From Rhodobacterales bacterium (lineage in GTDB: Bacteria; Pseudomonadota; Alphaproteobacteria; Caulobacterales; Hyphomonadaceae): a DNA stretch of 64,000 nucleotides. Both the position numbers and the translations under genes were made by a program. The first letter of the stretch is position 1. Each line of letters starts with the position of its first letter. The stretch is taken from assembly GCA_014763715.1 (NCBI GenBank), contig JACXUV010000014.1, forward strand, positions 1 through 64,000. Reading direction: 5' to 3'. Below, piece by piece: positions 51,563-60,954 of the stretch. The notes beneath the pieces were generated by a model. That model was not told the DNA's origin and ran no database searches. It saw only the letters and a program-made list of their open reading frames with translations.

Positions 51563-52813
51563 ATGAGCGATTACAAGTCGGAATTCCTGAAGACGCTGCA
51601 GACGCGCGGCTTCATCAAGCAGGTCACCCATGAGACCGAGCTTGACGCCTATTGCATGGCGGGTGTTCCGATTGCGTATATCGGCTTCGACGCGACGGCG
51701 GACAGCCTTCACGTCGGCTCCCTGCTGCAGATCATGATGCTGCGCCACCTGCAGAAGGCTGGCGGCAAACCGATCGTGCTGATGGGCGGCGGCACTACGA
51801 AAGTGGGCGACCCGACTGACAAGGAGAAATCCCGTCCCCTGCTCACCAATGAGCAGATCGAGGCGAACATTGCCGGCATCAAGAAGGCGTTCGATCCGTT
51901 CCTGACCTTCGGCGACGGCCCGACCGACGCCATCATGGTCAACAATGACGACTGGCTGAGCAAGCTTGGCTACATCGAGATGCTGCGCGAAGTAGGCGTA
52001 CATTTTACCATCAACACGATGGTGAAGCAGGACACGGTTGCCCGGCGCCTTGCGGCTGAGCAGCCTTACACCTTCCTCGAATTCAACTACCTGCTGATGC
52101 AGTCCTATGACTTCCTGGAGCTATTCCGCCGGCAGAATTGCCGCATCCAGCTCGGTGGATCGGACCAGTGGGGCAATATCGTTGGCGGCGTGGACCTGGT
52201 GCACAAGGCGGCAGGCGGCGACGTGTTCGGCATCACCGCGCACCTGATCACGACTGCGTCAGGCGGCAAGATGGGCAAGACGGCCGATGGCGCCGTGTGG
52301 CTGAACGCCGACCGCAAGAGCCCCTACGAATACTGGCAGTTCTGGCGCAACACGGAAGATGCCGATGTCGGCCGCTTCCTGCGCCTGTTCACGGAACTGC
52401 CGCTGGACGAGATCGAAGCGCTGGAGGCCCTGGAAGGCGCCGAGATCAACAAGGCCAAGATCGCACTCGCAAACGCAGCGACCACGCTGCTGCACGGTGA
52501 AGCCGCCGCGAAGGAATCGGAGGCTGCTGCCTCTGCCGTGTTCGCCGGGGGCGGTACTGCCGCAGCCTTGCCGACTGTCGAAATTCCGTCAACGGCACTA
52601 TTCAACGAGTACCTAGTTGCTGCTGCCTTCACGGCAGCCGGCCTGACGGAAAGCAATGGCGAAGCCCGCCGCCTGATCAAGCAGGGCGCCGCCAAACTCA
52701 ACGACAAGGCGATCACGGACCAGAATGCCACGCTGGCAGAAACGGACGTTGTCGACGGCGCGATCAAACTGTCGGCAGGCAAGAAGCGCCACGCACTGGT
52801 GAAGCCGGTCTGA
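51563..52813 (+). CDS. tyrS: Tyrosyl-tRNA synthetase
   Basis: A 416-aa class I synthetase. The HIGH-like motif is HVGS in TADSLHVGSLLQ, the KMSKS counterpart is KMGKT in SGGKMGKTADG, and the tyrosine site includes QLGGSDQWGNIVGGVDL. A C-terminal S4 RNA-binding domain (ARRLIKQGAAKLNDKAI) is present. The ATG at 51563 gives MSDYKSEFLKTLQTRGF; longer in-frame codons run into the anmK promoter region. It ends 2 bases before the convergent AsmA-like gene. Confidence 0.95.
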   Translation: MSDYKSEFLKTLQTRGFIKQVTHETELDAYCMAGVPIAYIGFDATADSLHVGSLLQIMMLRHLQKAGGKPIVLMGGGTTKVGDPTDKEKSRPLLTNEQIEANIAGIKKAFDPFLTFGDGPTDAIMVNNDDWLSKLGYIEMLREVGVHFTINTMVKQDTVARRLAAEQPYTFLEFNYLLMQSYDFLELFRRQNCRIQLGGSDQWGNIVGGVDLVHKAAGGDVFGITAHLITTASGGKMGKTADGAVWLNADRKSPYEYWQFWRNTEDADVGRFLRLFTELPLDEIEALEALEGAEINKAKIALANAATTLLHGEAAAKESEAAASAVFAGGGTAAALPTVEIPSTALFNEYLVAAAFTAAGLTESNGEARRLIKQGAAKLNDKAITDQNATLAETDVVDGAIKLSAGKKRHALVKPV

Positions 52814-52815
52814 GG

Positions 52816-55800
52816 CTAGAATTCCTCGTCCGGAATGGGCGGAAGTTCTGACGGGATCGGCTCATCTGACGGGCGGGCCTTTGCTTCCGGAATACGGGTA
52901 TCCGACGGGTTTTCAAAGATCCGTCGGATCACGCCCGGCGCTAGCGCCGAAAGCGGGTTCACCGACACGTTCGCCTTCTCCATCGTGCCGCGAATGGCAT
53001 AGGTCAGCGAGAACACGCCTTCGCCGTCGCGCCCAACGACAAGATCTCCGATAATCGGAATTGTTCCGAGGGCGGAGTTCATACCAAAGCTCGGCACCAG
53101 CACACCATCGAACTCGATCTTCCCACTCTGCGAGTCGAAATACCCGTTCGTGGTCAGGCCAAGGGCCGGCCCCTGCGCCTTGGCGCCATTGACGACATAA
53201 CGCTCGCCCGCGACGGTCAGCGGAATATCGAGCCGGGAGAACAGCACACCCTCACCGCCCAGCGTATCCGCAAGGCCGCGCAAGGAGGCAAGCGACAGGA
53301 TCTGCGTCAGGAAGGGCGCGTTGCGCAGGCGTGTGTCCGTGATGGCAATGTCAAATTTCGAGGGCTTGTTGTCGTTCGCCAACGTGCCATCCATTTCCAG
53401 ATTGCCGCCTTCCAGATAGTCGATCCCCAGGAAGGCGCTGGCGATGAAGCCGGCGTCGCCGCTCGCGACATGGAACGTCGCCGCTTCTCCGCCATTCGTA
53501 TCGAAGCGGGCATTGAAAGAGGACCCGTTTGCCGCAAGCCCTGTTGCCTCGAACGTTTCAAGACCGACAGCTCCGGACACCATGGAGAACTTCGCCTCGG
53601 TCATGTCCAGTCCGGGCCGCAAGGTGAGCGTGTCGACATTGGCCATCACGCGCAGAGGCGTCTTGCTGCCTGTGTCGGCATCTCCGATCGCGCCGACCCC
53701 CGGCATGGCGCCTGACAGATCCAGATAGGTTCCTGTCAGGCTGAGGTTCAGCGCCCCGTCCTTGCGGGTGATCTTGCCGCCCACATCCGCCTTGTTCTTC
53801 AGATAGGCCCGGCGGAGCGTGGCTGAGATCAGCTTGGAATCGCCGCCCAGCGTGAAATCGCCATCTAGGTAGGCATCATCTGCATGGAAGACGACGGTGG
53901 CGGTGTAGCCATCTTCGAGCCCTTCATAATGCACCGAAGCCTTGGCCGGCTTGTCCCGCGCCTTCACCCAGCCGATCTCAGAAAGATCGAGGCGGGACTC
54001 GGAAAGATCGAGGGCCGTATCCGCCGTGATCTTCGATCCCTCGCCGATCTCCGCCTGCACCTCGATCGGAATTTCACCTGAAAGGTAGGCACGGCCAAGC
54101 ACCCCGAACTCGTTCAGGAAATCCGGCGTCACAATGCTGGTTGCCGAGAGCAATGAAGGCTGCCCGTCATCACTGAAGTCGTCGCGCCAGGTAAACTGGA
54201 CCGGTGATGGCCCGAGATTACCGAAACCGGTAATCATCATGCCTTTCTGGTCCACGTTCACTTTCGTGGAGCCTTCGGTCAGATCGAAGCCGAGTGCGGC
54301 ATCCTTGAGACCTGCGTTTTCGGCCGTCCCGATCGCCGTGAAACGTATGTCTTCATACGGAACATCATCCAGCGCCGGACGGAACATTTCGAAGGTCATT
54401 TCCCCGTCGCCAGAAAGACGGGAAGCATCGAAATCGATTTCAAGGCGGGAGTCGACCAGCATCTGCACGATGGACGAAACGGGACCACGCCCCCGCGCGA
54501 ACACGCGAAAATCTCCGCCACGATCATTGAAGGCAGGCAGGATGAAAGCGCCTTCGTCCAGATCCCATCCGCCATATTCACCAGAATCCAGCGTGACGCG
54601 GAACGAGTTACCGGTCAGGCGCCCTGTCCCGCGGCCTTTTTCGACAGGCGGGAGGTCAGACAGGAACTTCACCCAGGCATCTTCCGCCATGAAGGTGAGT
54701 TCCAGATCGGAATCACGGAGGTAACCATCCTCGCCGAAACTGTCGCGCTTCAGGTCGATATGGCCCTTGATATCCTTCAAAGCGCCTGCCTCGACATGGT
54801 CACGCGCGAAGTTACGCCCACCTGTCCCAAGTCCGACGGGCCAGAAAGCCATGACCGTCTCCTTGGTGATATTTCCTGAAGTCTCCAGTGAGAGGCTGCC
54901 GAGGATCGGTGGCTCGCCCACCTGCTTGTCCGCAGTCAGGCCCAGGCTGCCTGTCAGGTGGAATTCCGCCTCCTCCTGCCTGAATTTCAGATCAAGCCCC
55001 TCGATCTGCCGCGCACTGACAGCCAGCAGACCTGACGCATCCAGCGCCGTCAGCTCAATGGGGGCCTGAAACACGGGCGTCAGGTCCAGAATGAGATTTT
55101 CGCTCTTCAGCTCGAACTCGTGTGCCATCTGACCCTGAAGAACGTTCTTCAGGGTCATGCTCGCCTGACCGCTGGCCGGACCGACTTTTTCACCGGTCAG
55201 GTCGATCCGCATCGTGTCATCATTGGCCAGATAAGTCGCCGTCACGTCGAGGCCCTCCACGTCGAGCCCCCCGGCGAAAGGCACGCGACCTTCCCCCATG
55301 TTGGAGTGAAAGGCGATCTCACTGATCCCTGTAGCGCGAGCGAAGTCGAGCGTTACATCCGCGCTGGCCGGCAGCCCTTCGAAGGCGTCCACTTCCGCAC
55401 CAAAGCGCGCTGCAAGATCGGCAAGCGGCCAATCTGCTACAGCGAATTCCGCATGCAGCCTGTCTTCCTGGCTGTACGAGCGTACGGTGGCCGCAAGCCC
55501 CCCCGGCAGGCCGGCGCCTGCGCCAGTCCCGGCGGCGCTGACCAGTATGCCATCCTCCTCTCGGGATATTCGCCCTGTTGAATCGGTAACATCCAGCACG
55601 GGCTGCTGGTTGCTGTCGCGCAGGCGGAATTCGAACCCTGTAAAGCCGAGATATTCCAGCGCATAATTCTGTTCGCCTTCCTTCAACGCTTCCAAAATGG
55701 GCGGAAGGACTTGATTGGCCCGCTGCAGCCATTCCTGCGGTGTCTCCGGTAATTTGCCGGCCGGTATTTCAGGCAGCGGCTCCCCACCGATAAACCAGAT

Positions 55801-56232
55801 CGTGGGAGACTCCTGATCGATGTTCACCCAGCCGCCTTCAAGGTCGAGACGCAGGACCTCGATCTTGCCCAGCACCAGCGAGGACCCTGACAGCACGATG
55901 TTCGCGTGATCAGCCTCGGCACTGAGGTTGCCTTTGGTATCCATCATCTGAAGGCGTGAACCGGAAATGTGCAGGCGCTTATCCTGCGCTGACCATTCCA
56001 GCTGGACCCCGCCAAGACGCACTTCGCGCCCGTCACGGGCTTCCGTCATTGCGTTTTCGAGATCGTCCTTGAACATGGACAGGTCCATCGGCCCGGAATA
56101 GAGCCGGGCGGCCAGCAGACCTGCCGCCACAAGAACAAGCAGGATCAAACCGCCGAGGATTTCGAGAAAAATCAGTGAGGCGGTCTGGCGGACCAAGGGC
56201 GCGCTCCGTACAAGTCGGATCCTGACATACAC
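52816..56232 (-). CDS. Giant AsmA/YhdP-like envelope protein
   Basis: An 1138-aa protein with one N-terminal membrane helix (IFLEILGGLILLVLVAAGLL, about residues 21-40) and a very long beta-rich periplasmic part. Family features are a DUF3971-type middle region and the AsmA-like C-terminal block with FDSQSGKIEFDGVLVPSFGMNSALGTIPIIGDLV. TamB/YhdP/AsmA relatives form hydrophobic grooves thought to move phospholipids to the outer membrane. The C-terminus is Pro/Glu-rich. The start is a GTG at 56232. It stands alone between tyrS and bcp. Confidence 0.87.
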   Translation of the reverse strand: MYVRIRLVRSAPLVRQTASLIFLEILGGLILLVLVAAGLLAARLYSGPMDLSMFKDDLENAMTEARDGREVRLGGVQLEWSAQDKRLHISGSRLQMMDTKGNLSAEADHANIVLSGSSLVLGKIEVLRLDLEGGWVNIDQESPTIWFIGGEPLPEIPAGKLPETPQEWLQRANQVLPPILEALKEGEQNYALEYLGFTGFEFRLRDSNQQPVLDVTDSTGRISREEDGILVSAAGTGAGAGLPGGLAATVRSYSQEDRLHAEFAVADWPLADLAARFGAEVDAFEGLPASADVTLDFARATGISEIAFHSNMGEGRVPFAGGLDVEGLDVTATYLANDDTMRIDLTGEKVGPASGQASMTLKNVLQGQMAHEFELKSENLILDLTPVFQAPIELTALDASGLLAVSARQIEGLDLKFRQEEAEFHLTGSLGLTADKQVGEPPILGSLSLETSGNITKETVMAFWPVGLGTGGRNFARDHVEAGALKDIKGHIDLKRDSFGEDGYLRDSDLELTFMAEDAWVKFLSDLPPVEKGRGTGRLTGNSFRVTLDSGEYGGWDLDEGAFILPAFNDRGGDFRVFARGRGPVSSIVQMLVDSRLEIDFDASRLSGDGEMTFEMFRPALDDVPYEDIRFTAIGTAENAGLKDAALGFDLTEGSTKVNVDQKGMMITGFGNLGPSPVQFTWRDDFSDDGQPSLLSATSIVTPDFLNEFGVLGRAYLSGEIPIEVQAEIGEGSKITADTALDLSESRLDLSEIGWVKARDKPAKASVHYEGLEDGYTATVVFHADDAYLDGDFTLGGDSKLISATLRRAYLKNKADVGGKITRKDGALNLSLTGTYLDLSGAMPGVGAIGDADTGSKTPLRVMANVDTLTLRPGLDMTEAKFSMVSGAVGLETFEATGLAANGSSFNARFDTNGGEAATFHVASGDAGFIASAFLGIDYLEGGNLEMDGTLANDNKPSKFDIAITDTRLRNAPFLTQILSLASLRGLADTLGGEGVLFSRLDIPLTVAGERYVVNGAKAQGPALGLTTNGYFDSQSGKIEFDGVLVPSFGMNSALGTIPIIGDLVVGRDGEGVFSLTYAIRGTMEKANVSVNPLSALAPGVIRRIFENPSDTRIPEAKARPSDEPIPSELPPIPDEEF

Positions 56233-56292
56233 GCCATTCAGCGCTGTGTCTGGTATAAGCAGTACAGCCGGGGCGCACCATAGGAGGATTAC

Positions 56293-56763
56293 ATGGCAAT
56301 CGGGCTCAAAGAAGGCGCACGCGCACCGAACTTCAGCATGGAGTCCACGCAGGGGCCGGTCAAACTCGGTGATTTCAAGGACCGCTACCTAGTCCTGTAC
56401 TTCTATCCGAAGGACGACACGCCGGGGTGCACCACCGAAGCGAAGGACTTTTCCGACCTGGCGAAGGAGTTCGAAAAGGCAGGCGCAACAATTGTCGGCG
56501 TTTCACGCGATACGATGGCCAAGCATGAAAAATTCGCGGCCAAGCACGAGCTTGCGGTCACGCTGGCCTCCGATGAAGACGGCACAATCTGTGAAGCTTA
56601 CGGCGTGTGGGTTGAGAAGAAGAACTACGGCCGCACGTATATGGGAATCGAGCGCTCAACCTTCCTGATCGGACCTGACAAAAAGGTAATCCGAATCTGG
56701 CGGAAAGTGCGTGTGAAGGGACATGCCGAAGATGTACTCAATGTCATCAAATCGGGTGTTTGA
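56293..56763 (+). CDS. bcp: Thioredoxin-dependent thiol peroxidase (Bcp/PrxQ)
   Basis: A 156-aa peroxiredoxin that reduces peroxides. The peroxidatic cysteine is in DDTPGCTTEAKDFSDL at about residue 47. The nearby resolving cysteine found five residues later in E. coli Bcp is absent, replaced within TTEAKDF; another cysteine in GTICEAYGVW may serve, or the enzyme may work as a 1-Cys type. AGGAGG precedes the ATG. Divergent from the AsmA-like gene with 60 bases between. Confidence 0.93.
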   Translation: MAIGLKEGARAPNFSMESTQGPVKLGDFKDRYLVLYFYPKDDTPGCTTEAKDFSDLAKEFEKAGATIVGVSRDTMAKHEKFAAKHELAVTLASDEDGTICEAYGVWVEKKNYGRTYMGIERSTFLIGPDKKVIRIWRKVRVKGHAEDVLNVIKSGV

Positions 56764-56795
56764 AACTTCACCTGATGCACGCAATTTTTCCATGT

Positions 56796-56811
56796 TTAAC
56801 AAGCCTTTTAC
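56796..56811 (+). promoter_or_regulatory. Possible CtrA-type site upstream of the M23 peptidase gene
   Basis: TTAA, seven bases, TTTAC: one mismatch from the TTAA-N7-TTAAC consensus of the alphaproteobacterial cell-cycle regulator CtrA. It lies about 150 bases upstream of the M23-bactofilin pair, inside the 196-bp noncoding gap. Such a match can occur by chance, but AT-rich motifs are rare in this genome. Confidence 0.3.
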
Positions 56812-56959
56812 CCTCATGAGCGAAAATTTACACGAATTATGTGTCCGAGGGGTTTCACCACGTATCGAAATCGGTATGTATTATCTCCAAGGGTTTGGGA
56901 AACCTGCTGTAGTGACTATTGCAGCGGGGGCGTGATTTTCCGGTCTACGGGTGGCGTGA

Positions 56960-58189
56960 ATGGCGAAGTGGAGCGCGAATCTGAAGGCGGCCTTCAATAA
57001 AGCCTTCCCTGAGCGTCAAATTTACCACCGTAGTGGCGGCACTGTCCGCTACATTTCTGTGTCTCCATGGCAGCAGGCTATCTTTGCCGCCGGCATCGCT
57101 GCGCTGGCAGGCTGGACGATCTTCGCAACCGGCAGCTTTGTACTGGGTGGTGGCGGCAGCGCCCTCTCCGGCAATCCTGATGGCCGTGAACTCGCAAAGT
57201 ATGAGCGCTGGGTTCAGGAGCTGCGCGCCAAGGATGCCTTGTCCCGCTCCCTGCTCGAAGAACGGACCGACGCTTTCCAAAAGGAAACCGTCGAGTGGGA
57301 AGAACGCCAGAAAGCCCTGGAAGACCTCTACAAACAGCTCAAGGGTGAGGACGATCTCGAAACCTCTTCCCTGAAGGGTGATGGCGCCGCGCTGCTCGTG
57401 CTGGCCTCCATCGAGGAAGCCGACAGCCGCCAGTCGCGTGAGCCTGTACGCATTACCGCGCAGTTCGAAACGGCCACTTCGCGTGGCTCAGTCCGGGCGC
57501 TCAAGATGGATCAGGAACGGATCCTCGACGAAGCTGAAGAGATCGCGACAGAACGCACTGAACGCGCGCGCGGCATTCTCGCGCTGACATCCGTCGGCTC
57601 TGACCGCATTGTGGCCAGTAGCGAGACCGGCGGACCGTTCATCTCGCTTGCGAACGCCACTGCGGGGCCGGACCTCAGCAATCTTTCGCTGACTGACACG
57701 ACCTTCTATTCCCGCCTGGCGCAGACACAGGCACGCGTTGCGGAAATGCTTTATTACGAGGACATCGTTTCCTCGCTGCCGCTTGGCCGCCCTGTTGGCG
57801 TGCCCTACCGGCTCACCAGTAATTACGGCGTTCGCGTCGATCCATTCAAAAAACGCCCAGGGTGGCACAACGGTATCGACATGGCGGCTTATCATGCCGC
57901 GCCGATTGTCGCTGCAGGCCCTGGCGTTGTCAGCTACGCAGGTCCCCGTTCGGGCTACGGGCGCCTTGTAGAAATCGACCATGGGCACGGCTTCAAGTCG
58001 CGCTATGGCCACCTCAGCGGAATTACAGTAAACAAGGGTGATACCGTGGAGGTCGGCGATCTTGTGGGCAAGATGGGTACAACCGGTCGAAGCACGGGGG
58101 ACCACCTTCACTTCGAAGTCTGGTTTAACGGCAAACCTTATGATCCAATAAAATTCCTGAAAGCAGGCCGTCATGTTCACGAAGAGTAA
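56960..58189 (+). CDS. M23 family peptidoglycan endopeptidase, membrane anchored
   Basis: A 409-aa envelope protein. One membrane helix (about residues 35-55, AIFAAGIAALAGWTIFATG) is followed by a coiled-coil-prone region (residues ~75-200) and a C-terminal LytM/M23 domain. The zinc ligands are in the motifs WHNGIDMA (HxxxD) and DHLHFEVW (HxH), with RYGHLS between. It resembles the peptidoglycan hydrolases that pair with bactofilins. It overlaps the bactofilin gene by 17 bases, so the two are translationally coupled. Confidence 0.9.
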   Translation: MAKWSANLKAAFNKAFPERQIYHRSGGTVRYISVSPWQQAIFAAGIAALAGWTIFATGSFVLGGGGSALSGNPDGRELAKYERWVQELRAKDALSRSLLEERTDAFQKETVEWEERQKALEDLYKQLKGEDDLETSSLKGDGAALLVLASIEEADSRQSREPVRITAQFETATSRGSVRALKMDQERILDEAEEIATERTERARGILALTSVGSDRIVASSETGGPFISLANATAGPDLSNLSLTDTTFYSRLAQTQARVAEMLYYEDIVSSLPLGRPVGVPYRLTSNYGVRVDPFKKRPGWHNGIDMAAYHAAPIVAAGPGVVSYAGPRSGYGRLVEIDHGHGFKSRYGHLSGITVNKGDTVEVGDLVGKMGTTGRSTGDHLHFEVWFNGKPYDPIKFLKAGRHVHEE

Positions 58190-58712
58190 CAAACATAACC
58201 CAACACCGCCGGCACCTGAGCCAGCAAAGCCACAGCCTTCCGTTGATGCCATCCGCGGCGCCGCTTCGAAGCCGGCTGCGCGTGCAGCGTCGATCATTTG
58301 CGCTGACATGAAGATCAATGGCTCGGTGACTTCCGAAGGTGCGCTGCAGATCGACGGTATCGTTGATGGTGACGTGGCCGCTACCGACATCACCATCGGC
58401 GCATCCGGCCACATCACGGGCGAAGTGAAAGCCGAAGTCGTGAAAGTGAAGGGCCGCATCAAGGGCTCCATCCGCGCTCGCAAGGTTGAGCTGGAAACCG
58501 GCGCTCATGTGAAGGGTGACATCGTTCACTCTTCCCTGCAGATCCAGTCGAACGCCGTGTTCGAAGGCCAGGTGAAGCACTCCGAAGACCCGCTAAAAGA
58601 TGCGACTCCGCGTGCTGCAGCCAGCGATGCTCGCCCGGCGGCTTCTTCCTCAGCGCCGAGCGCAACACCGAACGCCACCAGCAGCTTCGGTATTTCGCCG
58701 ACAGCTTCCTGA
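58173..58712 (+). CDS. bacA: Bactofilin
   Basis: A 179-aa polymer-forming cytoskeletal protein. The central bactofilin domain (about residues 40-140) shows the repeating beta-helix pattern: INGSVTSEGALQIDGIVDGDV, ITIGASGHITGEVKAEVVKV, GRIKGSIRARKVELETGAH, VKGDIVHSSLQI. Pro/Ala-rich tails flank it. Bactofilins scaffold peptidoglycan enzymes at sites of local growth such as stalks and buds; in Hyphomonas bactofilin influences budding shape. The overlap with the M23 gene makes that peptidase the likely partner. A strong terminator follows. Confidence 0.94.
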   Translation: MFTKSNKHNPTPPAPEPAKPQPSVDAIRGAASKPAARAASIICADMKINGSVTSEGALQIDGIVDGDVAATDITIGASGHITGEVKAEVVKVKGRIKGSIRARKVELETGAHVKGDIVHSSLQIQSNAVFEGQVKHSEDPLKDATPRAAASDARPAASSSAPSATPNATSSFGISPTAS

Positions 58713-58734
58713 TCGTTCTTCCATCCGGAACGAG

Positions 58735-58764
58735 ACGCCGGCATCGCAAGATGCCGGCGTTTTT
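58735..58764 (+). terminator. Rho-independent terminator after the bactofilin gene
   Basis: A perfect 10-bp stem (58735-58744 and 58751-58760) with a six-base loop runs into TTTT. It closes the M23-bactofilin unit 22 bases after the stop. Confidence 0.88.
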
Positions 58765-58859
58765 CGTTGCCAGACAAGGCATTGACCATCCCCAAAGGCT
58801 TGCAGCGACGTCTTCACCTGATAGGGTCCGCCGCAATTGCAAATAGTGGAGTATCCAAA

Positions 58860-60386
58860 ATGCGTGCGTGCTTGATCGCCCTCGGTCTGGCTTTGTCCAT
58901 GGGGCCGGCTTTTGCTGATGAGCCTGTCAAACCCGGCACACCTGGCCCGGAAGCCAGCAAGGCTGATATCCCGGATCCGAAGGTATTTACGTCCGACCAT
59001 AGCTTCAAACTGCGTGGCCAGACCATCAAGTACAAAACTACCGCAGGTGAGACCTACCTGCGCGACGGGAAGGATGAGCCGACTGCATCTATCTTCTCCG
59101 TTGCCTATATCCGGGATGGTCTTAGCGATCCGACAACCCGGCCGGTCACCTTCATCTTCAATGGCGGACCAGGTTCTGCCTCGCTCTGGCTGCATATGGG
59201 GGCTTTCGGTCCGAAACAGGTCATCACGCCTTCGGATGCACGCGGTGTCGGCGCACCGCCCTACACGATCCAGGACAACCAGAACTCCCTGCTCGACGTG
59301 AGCGATCTGGTCTTCATTGACCCCGTCGGCACGGGATATTCCCGTCCGTTGGGCGATACGAAGGGCAAGGAATTCTACGGCGTCAACGAAGACTCCGAGA
59401 GCATCGCAGAGTTCATTCGCGTCTGGCTGACCGAAAACGGGCGATGGAACAGCCCGAAATTCCTGGCTGGCGAAAGCTATGGCACCACACGCGCCGCCGC
59501 ACTGACCGAGAAACTGCAAGGCGGCTGGAACGGCATTGGCCTGAATGGCGTAATCCTGATCTCCGCCATCCTCGACTTCCAGAACGCCCGCTTCGCGCCG
59601 GGCAACGACTCCGCACATATCGCCTTCTTCCCGACAGAAGCCGCCATTGCCTGGTATCATGACAAGGCCAACAAGGCGCGCTGGAACAATGACTTTGACG
59701 CCTTTGTTGCTGACGCGCGCACCTATGCCACCGACACGCTGGCCCCGGCCCTGATCCGCGGCTCCACCCTGACGGCAGAACAGCAAAGCGCGATTGCCGC
59801 AGATATGAGCGACTATCTCGGCGTCTCCGCCAAGTGGATCGAACTGGCGAAGCTCCGGGTCGACCCAACCCGCTTCCGTAAAGAGCTTCTGCGCAATGAA
59901 GGCTACACGGTCGGCCGTTTCGACGGGCGCTACAAAGGGATCGACAGCGAAGGCACGGCAGATACGCCGGAGAACGATCCGTCCGGCTACGGAATGGATA
60001 CGGCCTATGTCGCCGCGATCAATGATTACCTGACCCGCGAGTTGAAAGTGGACTTCACCCGTCCCTACAAAGTTCTGACGGGTGAGCCGGGTTCACAATG
60101 GAACTGGAGCATGAATGAGCAGGGCTGGCCGGCTTATGTGAACGTCACGCCCTGGCTTGGCAAAGGTATGCGGGAAAACCCGGACCTGAAGGTCCTGCTC
60201 GCCTCAGGTTGGTACGATCTTGCCACCCCGTTCTTCGGTGCCGAGATGGCGATGTATCAGAACGGCGTTGTTCTGGACCGTGTCCAGTTCGACTATTATG
60301 ACGCCGGGCATATGATGTACCTCAAAGAGTCCGACGGCACCAAACTGTCAAACGATGTGCGCGCCTTCATCGAGACGGGGCACTGA
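58860..60386 (+). CDS. S10 family serine carboxypeptidase-like exported protein
   Basis: A 508-aa exported peptidase with a signal peptide (MRACLIALGLALSMGPAFA) starting at 58860. The oxyanion segment FNGGPGSASLWLHMG, the nucleophile in AGESYGTTRAAAL and the histidine in DAGHMMYL identify the S10 alpha/beta-hydrolase carboxypeptidase family; the aspartate is in LLASGWYDLATP. These enzymes remove C-terminal residues, probably in the periplasm. It is the second exported peptidase of this window, after the S9 lipoprotein. It ends 10 bases from the convergent nfeD stop. Confidence 0.9.
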   Translation: MRACLIALGLALSMGPAFADEPVKPGTPGPEASKADIPDPKVFTSDHSFKLRGQTIKYKTTAGETYLRDGKDEPTASIFSVAYIRDGLSDPTTRPVTFIFNGGPGSASLWLHMGAFGPKQVITPSDARGVGAPPYTIQDNQNSLLDVSDLVFIDPVGTGYSRPLGDTKGKEFYGVNEDSESIAEFIRVWLTENGRWNSPKFLAGESYGTTRAAALTEKLQGGWNGIGLNGVILISAILDFQNARFAPGNDSAHIAFFPTEAAIAWYHDKANKARWNNDFDAFVADARTYATDTLAPALIRGSTLTAEQQSAIAADMSDYLGVSAKWIELAKLRVDPTRFRKELLRNEGYTVGRFDGRYKGIDSEGTADTPENDPSGYGMDTAYVAAINDYLTRELKVDFTRPYKVLTGEPGSQWNWSMNEQGWPAYVNVTPWLGKGMRENPDLKVLLASGWYDLATPFFGAEMAMYQNGVVLDRVQFDYYDAGHMMYLKESDGTKLSNDVRAFIETGH

Positions 60387-60395
60387 CAGCCCAGC

Positions 60396-60881
60396 TCAGG
60401 CACTTCTTCGGACGAGGGCCGTGTTCATCCGCGTGCCCTCGACCACAACCACATCACCATTATGGATGACCTCTGAGCCGTCGACCGTTTCGGCGCCCCA
60501 GACCGTATCGCCGATCTTCACGCGCCCTTGTCCGGCGACCGAGAAGTCCGACGCAGCAACGCCTCGCTGGCCGACCAGGCTGTCCATCCGCTTGTTCAGT
60601 GTGGGATGTTCCGGCGTCGTCTTGCGCATACCGGAGAGCACCGTGCGGCCCAGTACGAACAGGGCCACGGATGCCGCACCGAAGAACAGGACCTGCCCCT
60701 GCCAGTTCGTCAGGCTGTCTGGCGCAAGCCAGGCGAAAACAGCCGTCGTCCAGGCGGCGATGGAAATCATCAGAAGATCGAACGTCCCGGTCATCATCTC
60801 GATGCCGAACAAGAGAAGGCCAAGCGCCAGCCAGTGCCAGACGGTCACGTCAGTCAGGTGAGTGAAGAGTTCTTCCAACAT
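60396..60881 (-). CDS. NfeD family protein
   Basis: A 161-aa short NfeD from the ATG at 60881. Three hydrophobic segments (about residues 15-35, 37-55 and 62-80) are followed by a small OB-fold domain (LVGQRGVAASDF, GRVKIGDTVWGAE, GDVVVVEGTRMNTALV). NfeD proteins are encoded next to SPFH/stomatin proteins, exactly as here with the 60955 gene, and form membrane microdomain complexes. The pair may support membrane protein quality control. Confidence 0.9.
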   Translation of the reverse strand: MLEELFTHLTDVTVWHWLALGLLLFGIEMMTGTFDLLMISIAAWTTAVFAWLAPDSLTNWQGQVLFFGAASVALFVLGRTVLSGMRKTTPEHPTLNKRMDSLVGQRGVAASDFSVAGQGRVKIGDTVWGAETVDGSEVIHNGDVVVVEGTRMNTALVRRSA

Positions 60882-60954
60882 TATGTTTCTCCTGAGAGCA
60901 GGGTCATCTTTCCGGCGCCCCGTTTGGTTGCAGGGCACCGGAAGCTGGTAAGCG

